This document shows, in pieces, positions 1 through 5,844 of a stretch of 5,869 bases of DNA. The position numbers and the translations under genes were made by a program. The notes beneath the pieces are model-generated. The model was not told the DNA's origin, ran no database searches, and saw only the letters and a program-made list of their open reading frames with translations. The stretch comes from Clostridiales bacterium (lineage in GTDB: Bacteria > Bacillota_A > Clostridia > Oscillospirales > Oscillospiraceae), in assembly GCA_019410105.1 (NCBI GenBank), contig DXTB01000031.1, positions 5,887-11,755 on the forward strand, given 5' to 3'. How positions within the stretch are numbered: position 1 is the first letter of the stretch; each line of letters opens with the position of its first letter.

Positions 1-101
1 GCTCCGTGGGCGGCATGCGGGCAAGCATCTATAACGCCATGCCCACCGAGGGCGTGGAAAAGCTGTGCGACTTCATCCGGGCATTCGATAAGAACAACTG
101 A
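1..101 (+). CDS. serC: Phosphoserine aminotransferase, C-terminal end (partial)
   Basis: The gene enters from the left edge; only the last 32 codons and the TGA stop are visible, reading from base 3. The peptide contains [17 protein letters not shown] and ends [11 protein letters not shown]. The G-G-x-R-A-S-x-Y-N-A-M-P-x-E-G-V pattern is the conserved C-terminal signature of SerC, a PLP-dependent class V aminotransferase; the Arg in it helps bind substrate in the family. SerC makes O-phosphoserine from 3-phosphohydroxypyruvate and glutamate in the cytoplasm. The next gene, serA, supplies its substrate, so the two are probably cotranscribed. The PLP lysine and the rest of the fold lie outside the window. 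A degraded second copy of this same 3' end lies at 230-277. The identification is firm despite the short length, because the motif and the neighbour agree. Confidence 0.9.
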   Translation, partial: SVGGMRASIYNAMPTEGVEKLCDFIRAFDKNN

Positions 102-136
102 GCGTTCGGCTTACCCTGGGGCCCTGCAAAGTGGGG

Positions 137-208
137 CGCGGCTTACGCCGCGTACAGGCATTTTGGCCAGCGGACAAAATCTTGCCGCAGGGCGGATTCA
201 CTCCGTCC
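137..208. repeat. Cluster of small hairpins between serC and serA
   Basis: Several inverted repeats follow one another. CGCGGC-ttac-GCCGCG (137-152) is a perfect 6-bp stem. ATTTTGGCC-agc-GGACAAAAT (160-180) pairs 8 of 9 positions. Short CCGC/GCGG and CGGA/TCCG stems follow at about 185-206. None is followed by a T run, so this is not a standard intrinsic terminator. The compact, multi-hairpin layout suggests a dispersed intergenic repeat (REP- or MITE-like), but that is inference from structure alone; copy number cannot be judged from one window. Confidence 0.45.
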
Positions 209-229
209 GGGGAAGTAAAATCAGGGGCT

Positions 230-277
230 CCCATGGAAGGCGTGTAGTTTCATCCAGGCATTTGATAAAAACAATGA
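230..277 (+). pseudogene. Degraded second copy of the serC 3' end
   Basis: Bases 249-277 match 72-101, the true serC end, at 26 of 29 aligned positions with one missing base. Two of the three substitutions are silent third-position changes (TTC/TTT, AAG/AAA). Just upstream, 230-244 reads CCC ATG GAA GGC GTG, translating as PMEGV and matching PTEGV at 42-56; PMEGV is itself a common SerC sequence. Between these blocks 11 bases are missing, leaving TAG directly after GTG. The mostly synonymous pattern says this was once a coding serC end from a diverged allele, now broken. It sits 15 bases or fewer from the serA start, where an intact serC end would be expected. Confidence 0.75.
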
Positions 278-287
278 AGGGGAGAGG
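277..287 (+). promoter_or_regulatory. serA ribosome binding site
   Basis: A purine-rich Shine-Dalgarno stretch, AAGGGGAGAGG, lies 5 bases ahead of the ATG at 293 and fixes that start. It abuts, and partly overlaps, the end of the decayed serC copy, as though serC originally ran directly into the serA initiation region. Confidence 0.75.
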
Positions 288-292
288 GCTAT

Positions 293-1462
293 ATGTATCG
301 CATCAAGACACTGAATAAGATTTCCCCCGCCGGGCTGTCCGTACTGGACCAGACCCGCTACACCATCAGCACCGATGTGGAAAACGAGGACGGTATTTTG
401 GTCCGCTCGGCGGACATGCACGACTATGCATTCCCCGATGCCCTGCGGGCCGTGGCCCGGGCGGGCGCGGGCACTAATAACATCCCCATCGACCGCTGCT
501 CCGAGGCGGGCATCGTGGTATTCAATACCCCCGGCGCCAACGCCAATGCGGTGAAGGAGCTGGCGGTGTGCGCTCTGCTGCTGGCCTCCCGAAAGATCAG
601 CGACGGCGTGGCCTGGGTGAAGGAGCAGGCCGCCGCCGGGGCGGACGTGGAGCAGGCGGTGGAGAAGGGCAAGAGCCAGTTTGTGGGCCCGGAGCTGTCC
701 GGCAAGATGCTGGGCGTCATCGGCCTGGGGGCCATCGGCGTGCAGGTGGCCAACATCGCCACCAAGCTGGGCATGACTGTGTTCGGCTACGACCCCTTCC
801 TGTCGGTGGACGGAGCTCTGTCCCTGTCCCGGCTGGTCCACCGGGCCATGGATCTGGAGACCATTTATAAGAACTGCGACTACATCACCCTCCACGTGCC
901 CCAGACCCCCGAGACCAAGGGAATGTTCAACGAGGACGCATTCCATATGATGAAGGGCGGCGTACGCATCCTCAACCTGGCGCGGGGCACCCTGGTCAAC
1001 GACGACGACATGCTGGCCGCCCTGGACAGCGGCAAGGTGGCCTGCTACGTCACCGACTTCCCCAACGGCAAAATCCTGCGGGGCAAGAACGTGGTGGCCA
1101 TCCCCCATCTGGGGGCCTCCACGCCGGAGAGCGAGGAGAACTGCGCCGTCATGGCGGCCCAGGAGCTGAAGGACTATCTGGAGAACGGCAACATCCAGAA
1201 CTCGGTGAACCTGCCCACGCTGGTGCAGCCGTGGAGCGGCGTGTCCCGCCTGTGCATCATCCACCGCAACGCCCCCGGCGCCATCGCCAGCATCACCGGG
1301 GTGCTCTCCAAGGACGGGGTAAATGTGGCCAACATGACGAACAAGTCCAAGAAGGACTATGCCTATACCGTGGTGGACGTGGACAGCCGCATTGGCGAGT
1401 CCGTGGCCGACACCATCCGCGCCCTGGACGTGGTGTTGCGGGTGCGCCTGCTCAATCACTAA
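293..1462 (+). CDS. serA: D-3-phosphoglycerate dehydrogenase, short ACT-domain type
   Basis: This cytoplasmic enzyme catalyses NAD-dependent oxidation of 3-phosphoglycerate to 3-phosphohydroxypyruvate, the first step of serine synthesis. The 389-aa protein has the D-2-hydroxyacid dehydrogenase layout. The substrate-binding part includes RAGAGTNNIP (56-65) and NTPGANANAVKELA (78-91). The Rossmann motif GLGAIG spans 144-149, with D167 (YDP) as the probable NAD-ribose acid. The catalytic Arg is R231 (NLARGTLVND) and the catalytic His H272 (PHLGAST). An ACT domain (about 318-389, starting SRLCIIHRNAPGA) suggests amino-acid feedback, probably by serine. The length fits the short class without the extra intervening domain. 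The glutamate expected about 29 residues after the catalytic Arg is not evident: the segment reads YVTDFPNGK, with D255 the nearest acid. The start is set by the ribosome binding site at 277-287. A terminator follows at 1599-1636. Confidence 0.95.
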   Translation: MYRIKTLNKISPAGLSVLDQTRYTISTDVENEDGILVRSADMHDYAFPDALRAVARAGAGTNNIPIDRCSEAGIVVFNTPGANANAVKELAVCALLLASRKISDGVAWVKEQAAAGADVEQAVEKGKSQFVGPELSGKMLGVIGLGAIGVQVANIATKLGMTVFGYDPFLSVDGALSLSRLVHRAMDLETIYKNCDYITLHVPQTPETKGMFNEDAFHMMKGGVRILNLARGTLVNDDDMLAALDSGKVACYVTDFPNGKILRGKNVVAIPHLGASTPESEENCAVMAAQELKDYLENGNIQNSVNLPTLVQPWSGVSRLCIIHRNAPGAIASITGVLSKDGVNVANMTNKSKKDYAYTVVDVDSRIGESVADTIRALDVVLRVRLLNH

Positions 1463-1598
1463 ACATGCAACGGAGGATCACTGAGATTCTCTTTCACGTT
1501 GGAGCAAACGACTCCTGAAAGCGCTTTGAAATTTAAAAAGTCCAACAGGTTTTATCAGAGTTTCGCCGCATACAGGAGGCGGAATCAAACGAAAAGAC

Positions 1599-1636
1599 GA
1601 AAATTCCGGGGACATGTGCCTCGGAATTTTCTTTTC
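1599..1636 (+). terminator. Intrinsic terminator of the serC-serA operon
   Basis: A 13-bp stem (1599-1611 with 1619-1631, one G-U pair) encloses the 7-base loop ACATGTG and is followed by TTTTCTTTTC-like sequence after the closing arm. The left arm is preceded by an A-rich stretch, so it could also work weakly on the other strand. It lies 137 bases after the serA stop, with no gene between. Confidence 0.88.
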
Positions 1637-1725
1637 TGGGTCCAAACGTATATGTGCGGCGGGCCGCATCTCCACTCAAAAATTCTTGCATGATAAGAAA
1701 TGTCTCAAAGCGTTTCTGTACGCTG

Positions 1726-1750
1726 GGCGGCGAAGCGGAGCTTCGCCGCC
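1726..1750. repeat. Perfect 11-bp orphan hairpin
   Basis: GGCGGCGAAGC (1726-1736) and GCTTCGCCGCC (1740-1750) pair perfectly around a 3-base loop, GGA. The downstream sequence GTTTGCGTTT is only mildly T-rich, so terminator function is weak at best. It stands about 100 bases after the serA terminator and about 70 before the candidate promoter. It could be a back-up terminator, a protein-binding site or part of a small RNA. Confidence 0.6.
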
Positions 1751-1761
1751 GTTTGCGTTTG

Positions 1762-1781
1762 CAAGGAGAAGGATCTCCTGC
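1762..1781. repeat. Small hairpin containing AAGGAGA
   Basis: AGGAGA (1764-1769) pairs with TCTCCT (1774-1779) around a 4-base loop. Two further G-C pairs form if one A is bulged. The left arm resembles a Shine-Dalgarno sequence, but no start codon follows at a usable distance, so this is noted only as a structure. Confidence 0.35.
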
Positions 1782-1818
1782 ATCAACAGGAAAAACAAAT
1801 AAAAATATGAATCTTATA

Positions 1819-1847
1819 TTGCGGGTATTTGGTAAATCCGCTATATT
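1819..1847 (+). promoter_or_regulatory. Candidate sigma-A promoter for the peptidase gene
   Basis: TTGCGG (1819-1824) and TATATT (1842-1847) are separated by exactly 17 bases. The -10 box matches the consensus at five of six positions and the -35 at three of six. The site lies in a local AT-rich patch downstream of the operon terminator and would start RNA near 1854, giving a leader of about 175 bases. This is the best candidate seen in the gap; the weak -35 box keeps confidence modest. Confidence 0.4.
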
Positions 1848-1881
1848 GAGAGACGGACCCGGCATCTGGTTGGAGTGTGGA

Positions 1882-1990
1882 GCACGTCCTGCGCAGCGTG
1901 TCTGTGGGGGACGTGTATTGGTTGAGAAGGGAGGCGGCAGTGAGAGATAGCCGGGGGATGTCATAGCCTGGGCTCCATGGCCCAGATCCC
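1882..1990 (+). promoter_or_regulatory. Structured 5' leader of the peptidase gene
   Basis: Two stem-loops can be drawn. In the first, 1882-1889 pairs with 1909-1916 (GCACGTCC with GGACGTGT), continued inward by CGCAG/CTGTG after a 2x2 internal loop. In the second, CTGGGCT (1968-1974) pairs with GGCCCAG (1979-1985) around CCAT, extended by GGGAT/ATCCC (1955-1959 with 1986-1990). Neither has a T run, and I do not recognise a T-box or known riboswitch core. The structures may affect mRNA stability or translation; function is not shown by the sequence. Confidence 0.35.
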
Positions 1991-2012
1991 TGCGGAGTCG
2001 GGAGGATATTTC

Positions 2013-2020
2013 AAAGGAGG
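2013..2020 (+). promoter_or_regulatory. Strong ribosome binding site for a GTG start
   Basis: AAAGGAGG lies 9 bases before the GTG at 2030. It decides the start: no ATG in the same frame precedes the signal peptide, and the K-x-H-K-K plus hydrophobic N-terminus begins exactly there. Confidence 0.85.
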
Positions 2021-2029
2021 ATATACGAA

Positions 2030-2368
2030 GTGAAACTGCACAAGAAGCAACTTGGTAGTGCGCTCTCCCTGTTCCTGACGCTTTCGATACTCTTATCCAT
2101 GCTGGCGCTGCCCGCCATGGCAAAGGCCCCGGCGGAGGGCGCCACCCTGACCCTGGACGATACGCTCCTCACTTTGGATCAGAGCGAGGAAACCTTTGTT
2201 GCCACCCTGAAAGTCCCTGTGTCCCAGGAGCAGAAGAACTGGGCGGATAATCAGTGGAAGGACTGGGCGGACTCCATCCAGTGGAGCCTGACCCGTGACA
2301 AGGTAGATGTTCAGAGTCCGGAGTACTATCCCAATATCTATACCGGTGACGATCTGGAAATTGGATGA
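2030..2368 (+). CDS. Peptidase fragment 1: signal peptide and N-terminal region
   Basis: As written, translation from GTG gives 112 aa and stops at TGA (2366-2368). Residues 1-31 are a typical Sec signal peptide: a basic start (K-L-H-K-K), a hydrophobic core with many Leu and Ser, then LPAMA before the cut. The rest, rich in acidic residues and Trp (WADNQWKDWAD), is an extracellular accessory segment with no catalytic residue. The true frame appears to continue as D-D-L-E-N-W-M-S-W-G if AAA at 2358-2360 is read as AAAA. This piece alone could be secreted but would have no peptidase activity. Confidence 0.75.
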   Translation: MKLHKKQLGSALSLFLTLSILLSMLALPAMAKAPAEGATLTLDDTLLTLDQSEETFVATLKVPVSQEQKNWADNQWKDWADSIQWSLTRDKVDVQSPEYYPNIYTGDDLEIG

Positions 2369-2955
2369 GCTGGGGCCACATCAACCAGCACGGCGCCGAC
2401 GGCGAGCCTTATTTTTCTCTGGAGGAGCCTGAATTCTCCGTCCGGGATGGCTTTGTCACCGTGGTTCAGCAGTTCAGCCATGGGATCTTTTTCAACATGA
2501 AGGATGAAACTCTGCCCCTGGTGACGAACTCCCTGCAGGCCATCGGCAGCAACACCTTCCGCTACGCCCGCAACGTCTGGCCCAGCTTTATCGGTAACTA
2601 TGAGCTGGCCGCCCGCGTGGACGGGGAGAAGCTGGCTGGTACTCCGATGGAGATTAACGTCTATGAGAGCAACGTCCGCTATGACGAGCTGTATCATGAG
2701 CTGATGGAGATTAAGGGGCTGGCCGAGGCGAATGGCCGCTATTTCGACGTGCAGTCCTTCGGCAAGAGCACTGACGGCCGCGACCAGTGGTATGCCGTGG
2801 TGTCCGACAGCGCCGAGTCCGTTGAGAGCTTCAAAAAGATGAATGCCCAGGCCCAGTCCGACCCCGAGGCCGTGCTGGAGGCCATTGAGGGCGGCATGGA
2901 TTACCGCATGCCCATCATGAGAACAACTGCCACCCCGATGAGGCCGGCGGCGTAG
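2365..2955 (+). CDS. Peptidase fragment 2: accessory region and start of M14 domain
   Basis: This 196-codon frame opens with ATG at 2365, overlapping the stop of fragment 1 as ATGA, but it has no Shine-Dalgarno and begins in the middle of the protein. Residues 1-100 are an extracellular accessory region. From about residue 105 (VRYDELYHELMEIKGLAEAN) the sequence matches the first helix of M14 carboxypeptidases, followed by YFDVQSFGKSTDGRDQWYAV, the usual opening strand. The authentic protein ends at RMPIM (M at 2917). The last residues, RTTATPMRPAA, come from the wrong frame after a missing base, so the zinc-binding HPDE is lost. It is probably not an independent gene. Confidence 0.7.
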   Translation: MSWGHINQHGADGEPYFSLEEPEFSVRDGFVTVVQQFSHGIFFNMKDETLPLVTNSLQAIGSNTFRYARNVWPSFIGNYELAARVDGEKLAGTPMEINVYESNVRYDELYHELMEIKGLAEANGRYFDVQSFGKSTDGRDQWYAVVSDSAESVESFKKMNAQAQSDPEAVLEAIEGGMDYRMPIMRTTATPMRPAA

Positions 2956-5690
2956 ATGCCCACACCAACCTGCTGCGCACCCTGGCCACCGAGGACACGG
3001 TGACCTGGAACACCATCACCGGTCTGACCGGCGGCAAACAGGTGGACATGGGGATGTACGATCCCAAGATCGTGGACTTCGCGCTGGAGAGCGATGACGG
3101 CGGCACCGAGTACGCCTTCACCGGCTACGGACTGAAAATCAGCGCTACCACCATCAACGGCAATGGAAACGACGGCCGCACCGATGCCAGCGAGTACTAC
3201 ACGTTCAGCGAGGATAAGCAGATGAGCGTGGACGAGATTCTGGACAACCTGATCATCATTGTCGTGCCCGATGAGAACCCTGACGGCCGTACCTACAATA
3301 CCCGCCCCAACGGCAACGGCTTCGATCTGAACCGTGACGCCTCTAACCAGACCCAGGCGGAGACAAGCAACATCGCCCGCCTGATCTGCCAATGGAATCC
3401 CGTGACCTTCATCGAGTTCCACGGTTTCACCGCTCAGTTCCTGTGTGAGCCCTGCACCCCGCCCCACGAGCCTAACCTGGAGTATGACCTCTTTGTGGAG
3501 CAGTTTCTGCTGGGGGCCGAGGCCTTCGGCAATGCCGCCCTGGCCACCATGTCCGTGCAGCACAAGGATGAATTTGAGACCAAGTATCAGACCTACTATA
3601 CCCCCCTGCGCGATAGCTATGATGCCGAGACCGGCTGGGACGCCTGGGATGACCTGAGCACCAACTACACACCCAGCTATGCCATGCTCAACTGCGGCTC
3701 CATGGGCTTCACCATCGAGACTCCCTCCGGCGGGGAGAGCTCTGTCCGCTTACTGGAGAGCGGCATGTATGGCCTGTGGCAGTTCCTGTCCGACTGTAAG
3801 GATACCTGCTATGAGGCGCAGCTGGAGTTCTTCCGCCGCGCCGTGAACAACGAGGATCACCGCGACAAGATGGAGCAGTGGTACGTGGACATGAGCAACC
3901 AGACCCTGACGGAGGATACCTGGCGGGTGCCTTATGCGGGCAATGGCAAATACTTTCCCGAGTACTATGTGCTCCCCGTGGACGCGGCCGCCCAGCGTGA
4001 CCCCGCCGACGCCTATGCCATGGCAGAGTTCCTGATCCGCAACGGCGTCCAGGTTTCCCGCCTGACCAGGGACACTGCGGTGGACGGCGTGACCTACAAG
4101 GCCGGCTCCCTGGTCGTGGATATGTATCAGGCCAAGCGCAACTACGCCAACTGTGTCCTGAACCAAGGCTATGACGCCTCCGCCTCCGGTTTCCCCAGCC
4201 TGTACTCCGAGTCGGTATCCAGTTTCCCCAACATGCGCGGCTTTGACTGCGCCCCCATCGACACCGTTGGGGCCTTTGAGGGGGCTCTGGAGGCGGTCAC
4301 GGAGGTTCAGTCCGCCAGCCAGAGCACCGGCTCCGGCTCTATCGCCCTGCTGGCCAACAACGGCACCGAAACCGTCCGTACCGTCAATGCGTTGCTGGCC
4401 TCGGGCAAGACGGTGGGCATGGTAACCGAGGGCGCCAATAAGGGCGACTTTGTCGTGCGCGCCTCCGATCTGGCCGCCGTGGAGCAAGAGTATGCGTTGG
4501 TGATTACCCTGACCGAGCAGATGCCCGCTGCCCGCGCTATCTCCGCCCCCACCCTGTATCTGGCCGGCCGCCACGCCGCCTTCGGCGACGACAAGGTGAC
4601 TTCCGGCTACTATACCAAGTGGTTTGCCGACGGATACGGCTTCATCAACTATGACAACATCCATAACAACGGCACCTCCAACTACGATGTGATGGCCTAC
4701 ACCAAGCACATGGGCTTCCGGGTGACCGACGATCCCGCCAAGGCGGATGTCATAGTGGGCTCCGTGGCGTTGGACAGCGGCACCTGGGGCGAGGCCGCGG
4801 TGGAGGCCGTGAAGAGCGGTACCCCCTACATCGCAACCGGTGCCTCTACTTTGGACTACCTTCAGACTCTGATTCCCGGCCTGACCTACGAGGAGAAGGG
4901 CCAGGAGGCCCTCCACCGCGTCACCTACCCCAGCGACAGCCTGGTGACCGCCAGTCAGACTGGCGACGGTGATCATGTCATCTACACCCTCAACTGCGCG
5001 GTGCTCACGGGCTACCCGGAGAACGCCGAGGTGCTTATCCGCGCCCAGGAGAAGGACAGCTTCATCGTCGGCTGTATGGCCGGCGGCAGCATGGACAACG
5101 GCGTGGAGGCCATTGCCTGGACGGACGGCACGATGGATATCACCGTATTTGCCAATTCCATTGTCAACCGCGCCCACCAGCAGGACGACTACCTCTTTGC
5201 CTCTAATGCCATCTTTTCGGAGATGCTGGCCGACGAGCCCCTGGAGTTCTCCGCCGTGACCCGCGGCACGCTGGCCCAGGAGCTCTATGAGCGGGAGGGC
5301 AAGCCCACCGGCGGCGCGGCCGGCTTTGACGATATGGCGGAGGACGCAGCGTACGCGGACGCGGTGAACTGGGCGGCCTCCGAGGGGATCATGAAGGGTT
5401 ACAGCGCCGCAGCGTTTGGCCCCGGGGACAGCCTGACCCGTGAGCAGCTGGCAGTGGTTCTGTACCGCTATGCGCAGAAGAAGGGCTATGAGCTGGCGCA
5501 GGACGGCCCCGCCCTCAAGGACTTCACCGACGGAAATGCGGTGTCCGGCTGGGCCTTGGAGGCCATGACTTGGGCAGTGAACACCGGCGTACTTACCGGC
5601 AAGGAGGACGGCACACTGGCGCCTCAGGGCGCCGCCACCGCCGACGAAGTGACCCAGGCGCTGGAGCGCCTGGCCGCTGCGGCCGGCTGA
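2922..5690 (+). CDS. Peptidase fragment 3: M14 catalytic core, C-terminal region, SLH repeats
   Basis: The authentic frame resumes at about 2922 with NNCHPDEAGGVDAHTN and stays open to TGA at 5688. The first in-frame start-like codon is GTG at 3000, which lacks a ribosome binding site and would exclude the HPDE motif (2931-2942). Visible in order are: NPDGR (3276-3290), GFDLNRD (3318-3338), the third zinc ligand in FIEFHG (His codon 3420-3422), and the catalytic glutamate in FTIETPSGG (codon 3717-3719). A segment typical of large bacterial M14 proteins follows (EYYVLPVD to QAKRNYANCVLNQGYD). Next come an alpha/beta region with SIALLANNG and ADVIVGSVA, and two SLH repeats (5322-5477; 5520-5681). 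The first SLH is near canonical (FDDMA to TREQLAVVLYRYA). The second is weaker at its end (ATADEVTQALERLAA). Confidence 0.75.
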   Translation, partial: NNCHPDEAGGVDAHTNLLRTLATEDTVTWNTITGLTGGKQVDMGMYDPKIVDFALESDDGGTEYAFTGYGLKISATTINGNGNDGRTDASEYYTFSEDKQMSVDEILDNLIIIVVPDENPDGRTYNTRPNGNGFDLNRDASNQTQAETSNIARLICQWNPVTFIEFHGFTAQFLCEPCTPPHEPNLEYDLFVEQFLLGAEAFGNAALATMSVQHKDEFETKYQTYYTPLRDSYDAETGWDAWDDLSTNYTPSYAMLNCGSMGFTIETPSGGESSVRLLESGMYGLWQFLSDCKDTCYEAQLEFFRRAVNNEDHRDKMEQWYVDMSNQTLTEDTWRVPYAGNGKYFPEYYVLPVDAAAQRDPADAYAMAEFLIRNGVQVSRLTRDTAVDGVTYKAGSLVVDMYQAKRNYANCVLNQGYDASASGFPSLYSESVSSFPNMRGFDCAPIDTVGAFEGALEAVTEVQSASQSTGSGSIALLANNGTETVRTVNALLASGKTVGMVTEGANKGDFVVRASDLAAVEQEYALVITLTEQMPAARAISAPTLYLAGRHAAFGDDKVTSGYYTKWFADGYGFINYDNIHNNGTSNYDVMAYTKHMGFRVTDDPAKADVIVGSVALDSGTWGEAAVEAVKSGTPYIATGASTLDYLQTLIPGLTYEEKGQEALHRVTYPSDSLVTASQTGDGDHVIYTLNCAVLTGYPENAEVLIRAQEKDSFIVGCMAGGSMDNGVEAIAWTDGTMDITVFANSIVNRAHQQDDYLFASNAIFSEMLADEPLEFSAVTRGTLAQELYEREGKPTGGAAGFDDMAEDAAYADAVNWAASEGIMKGYSAAAFGPGDSLTREQLAVVLYRYAQKKGYELAQDGPALKDFTDGNAVSGWALEAMTWAVNTGVLTGKEDGTLAPQGAATADEVTQALERLAAAAG

Positions 5691-5730
5691 GCCTGTTTTC
5701 CCGCAGGACCGCGGCCCACACGACACAGAG

Positions 5731-5761
5731 AGAAGCCCGGCGCATCTGCGCCGGGCTTTTC
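5731..5761 (+). terminator. Intrinsic terminator of the peptidase gene
   Basis: A perfect 9-bp GC stem, GCCCGGCGC/GCGCCGGGC (5735-5743 with 5748-5756), encloses the loop ATCT and is followed by TTTT. A-T pairs with the preceding AGAA lengthen the stem. It lies 44 bases after the stop codon of the peptidase gene. Confidence 0.9.
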
Positions 5762-5828
5762 CTGTGGGGCAGAGCAAAAAATGGGGCGGATGCGTCAGGT
5801 TTCCGGGCTTGGAACCGTACTGTAAGGT

Positions 5829-5837
5829 GAAAGGGGG
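5829..5837 (+). promoter_or_regulatory. Ribosome binding site of the downstream gene
   Basis: GAAAGGGGG lies 7 bases before the ATG at 5845. No convincing promoter is visible in the roughly 80 bases between the terminator and this site, although a short one with poor boxes could be present. Confidence 0.6.
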
Positions 5838-5844
5838 CGAACCA

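Larger units (their letters stand above)
1637..1818. other. Gene-free stretch between serA terminator and peptidase promoter
   Basis: No reading frame here has a credible ribosome binding site or a recognisable product. Apart from the hairpins listed separately, it holds a short TGCGG/CCGCA stem at 1655-1668 and an AT-rich stretch from about 1783 to 1818. The 47-codon frame starting ATG at 1807 lacks a properly spaced Shine-Dalgarno and has unremarkable composition, so it is not called. Confidence 0.5.
2030..5690 (+). pseudogene. SLH-anchored M14 zinc carboxypeptidase, two frameshifts
   Basis: Three consecutive frames form one protein of 1220 aa if one base is restored near 2357-2361 and one near 2917-2922. 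Residue numbers below are for the repaired protein. A signal peptide (1-31, AMA before the cut) indicates export. An accessory region precedes the M14 metallocarboxypeptidase domain (about 217-600). Zinc ligands are H302 and E305 (HPDE) and H465 (FIEFHG). NPDGR (417-421) and FDLNRD with N435-R436 fit substrate binding, and E564 (FTIETP) fits the catalytic glutamate. An alpha/beta, amidotransferase-like region follows (about 770-1055). Two SLH repeats (about 1099-1150 and 1165-1218) suggest cell-wall binding. The likely role is trimming peptides outside the cell; the substrate is unknown. All family residues are intact and no other stop interrupts the gene, so decay is very recent or the breaks are sequence errors. 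Confidence 0.88.

Noticed and set aside
221..1459. 412-codon open frame on the - strand
   Set aside because: It is the antisense shadow of serA in GC-rich DNA. Its translation is rich in His, Gly and Val with no recognisable motif, and the + strand product is certain.
1807..1950. 47-codon frame starting MNLILRVFGKS
   Set aside because: The nearest purine stretch is too far from the ATG, the candidate promoter lies inside it, and it matches no known small protein I recognise.
1882..1990. T-box or known metabolite riboswitch in the peptidase leader
   Set aside because: No T-box AGGGTGGNACCGCG-like sequence, specifier loop or terminator/antiterminator pair was found, and a peptidase gene gives no reason to expect one.
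1533..2123. 196-codon - strand frame across the intergenic gap
   Set aside because: It crosses a strong terminator, the candidate promoter and the signal peptide of the peptidase. No ribosome binding site or family resemblance was seen.
2351..2368. Programmed -1 frameshifting as an explanation for the first break
   Set aside because: The sequence GAA ATT in frame is not an X-XXY-YYZ slippery site, and a second, different break occurs later. Simple base loss or error is more likely.
3750..5777. 675-codon open frame on the - strand
   Set aside because: It is antisense to the peptidase gene, runs through the 5731-5761 terminator region, and has the same His/Gly-rich shadow composition.
5781..5825. 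14-codon mini-frame (MGRMRQVSGLGTVL) before the last gene
   Set aside because: It has no ribosome binding site and is short enough to occur by chance.
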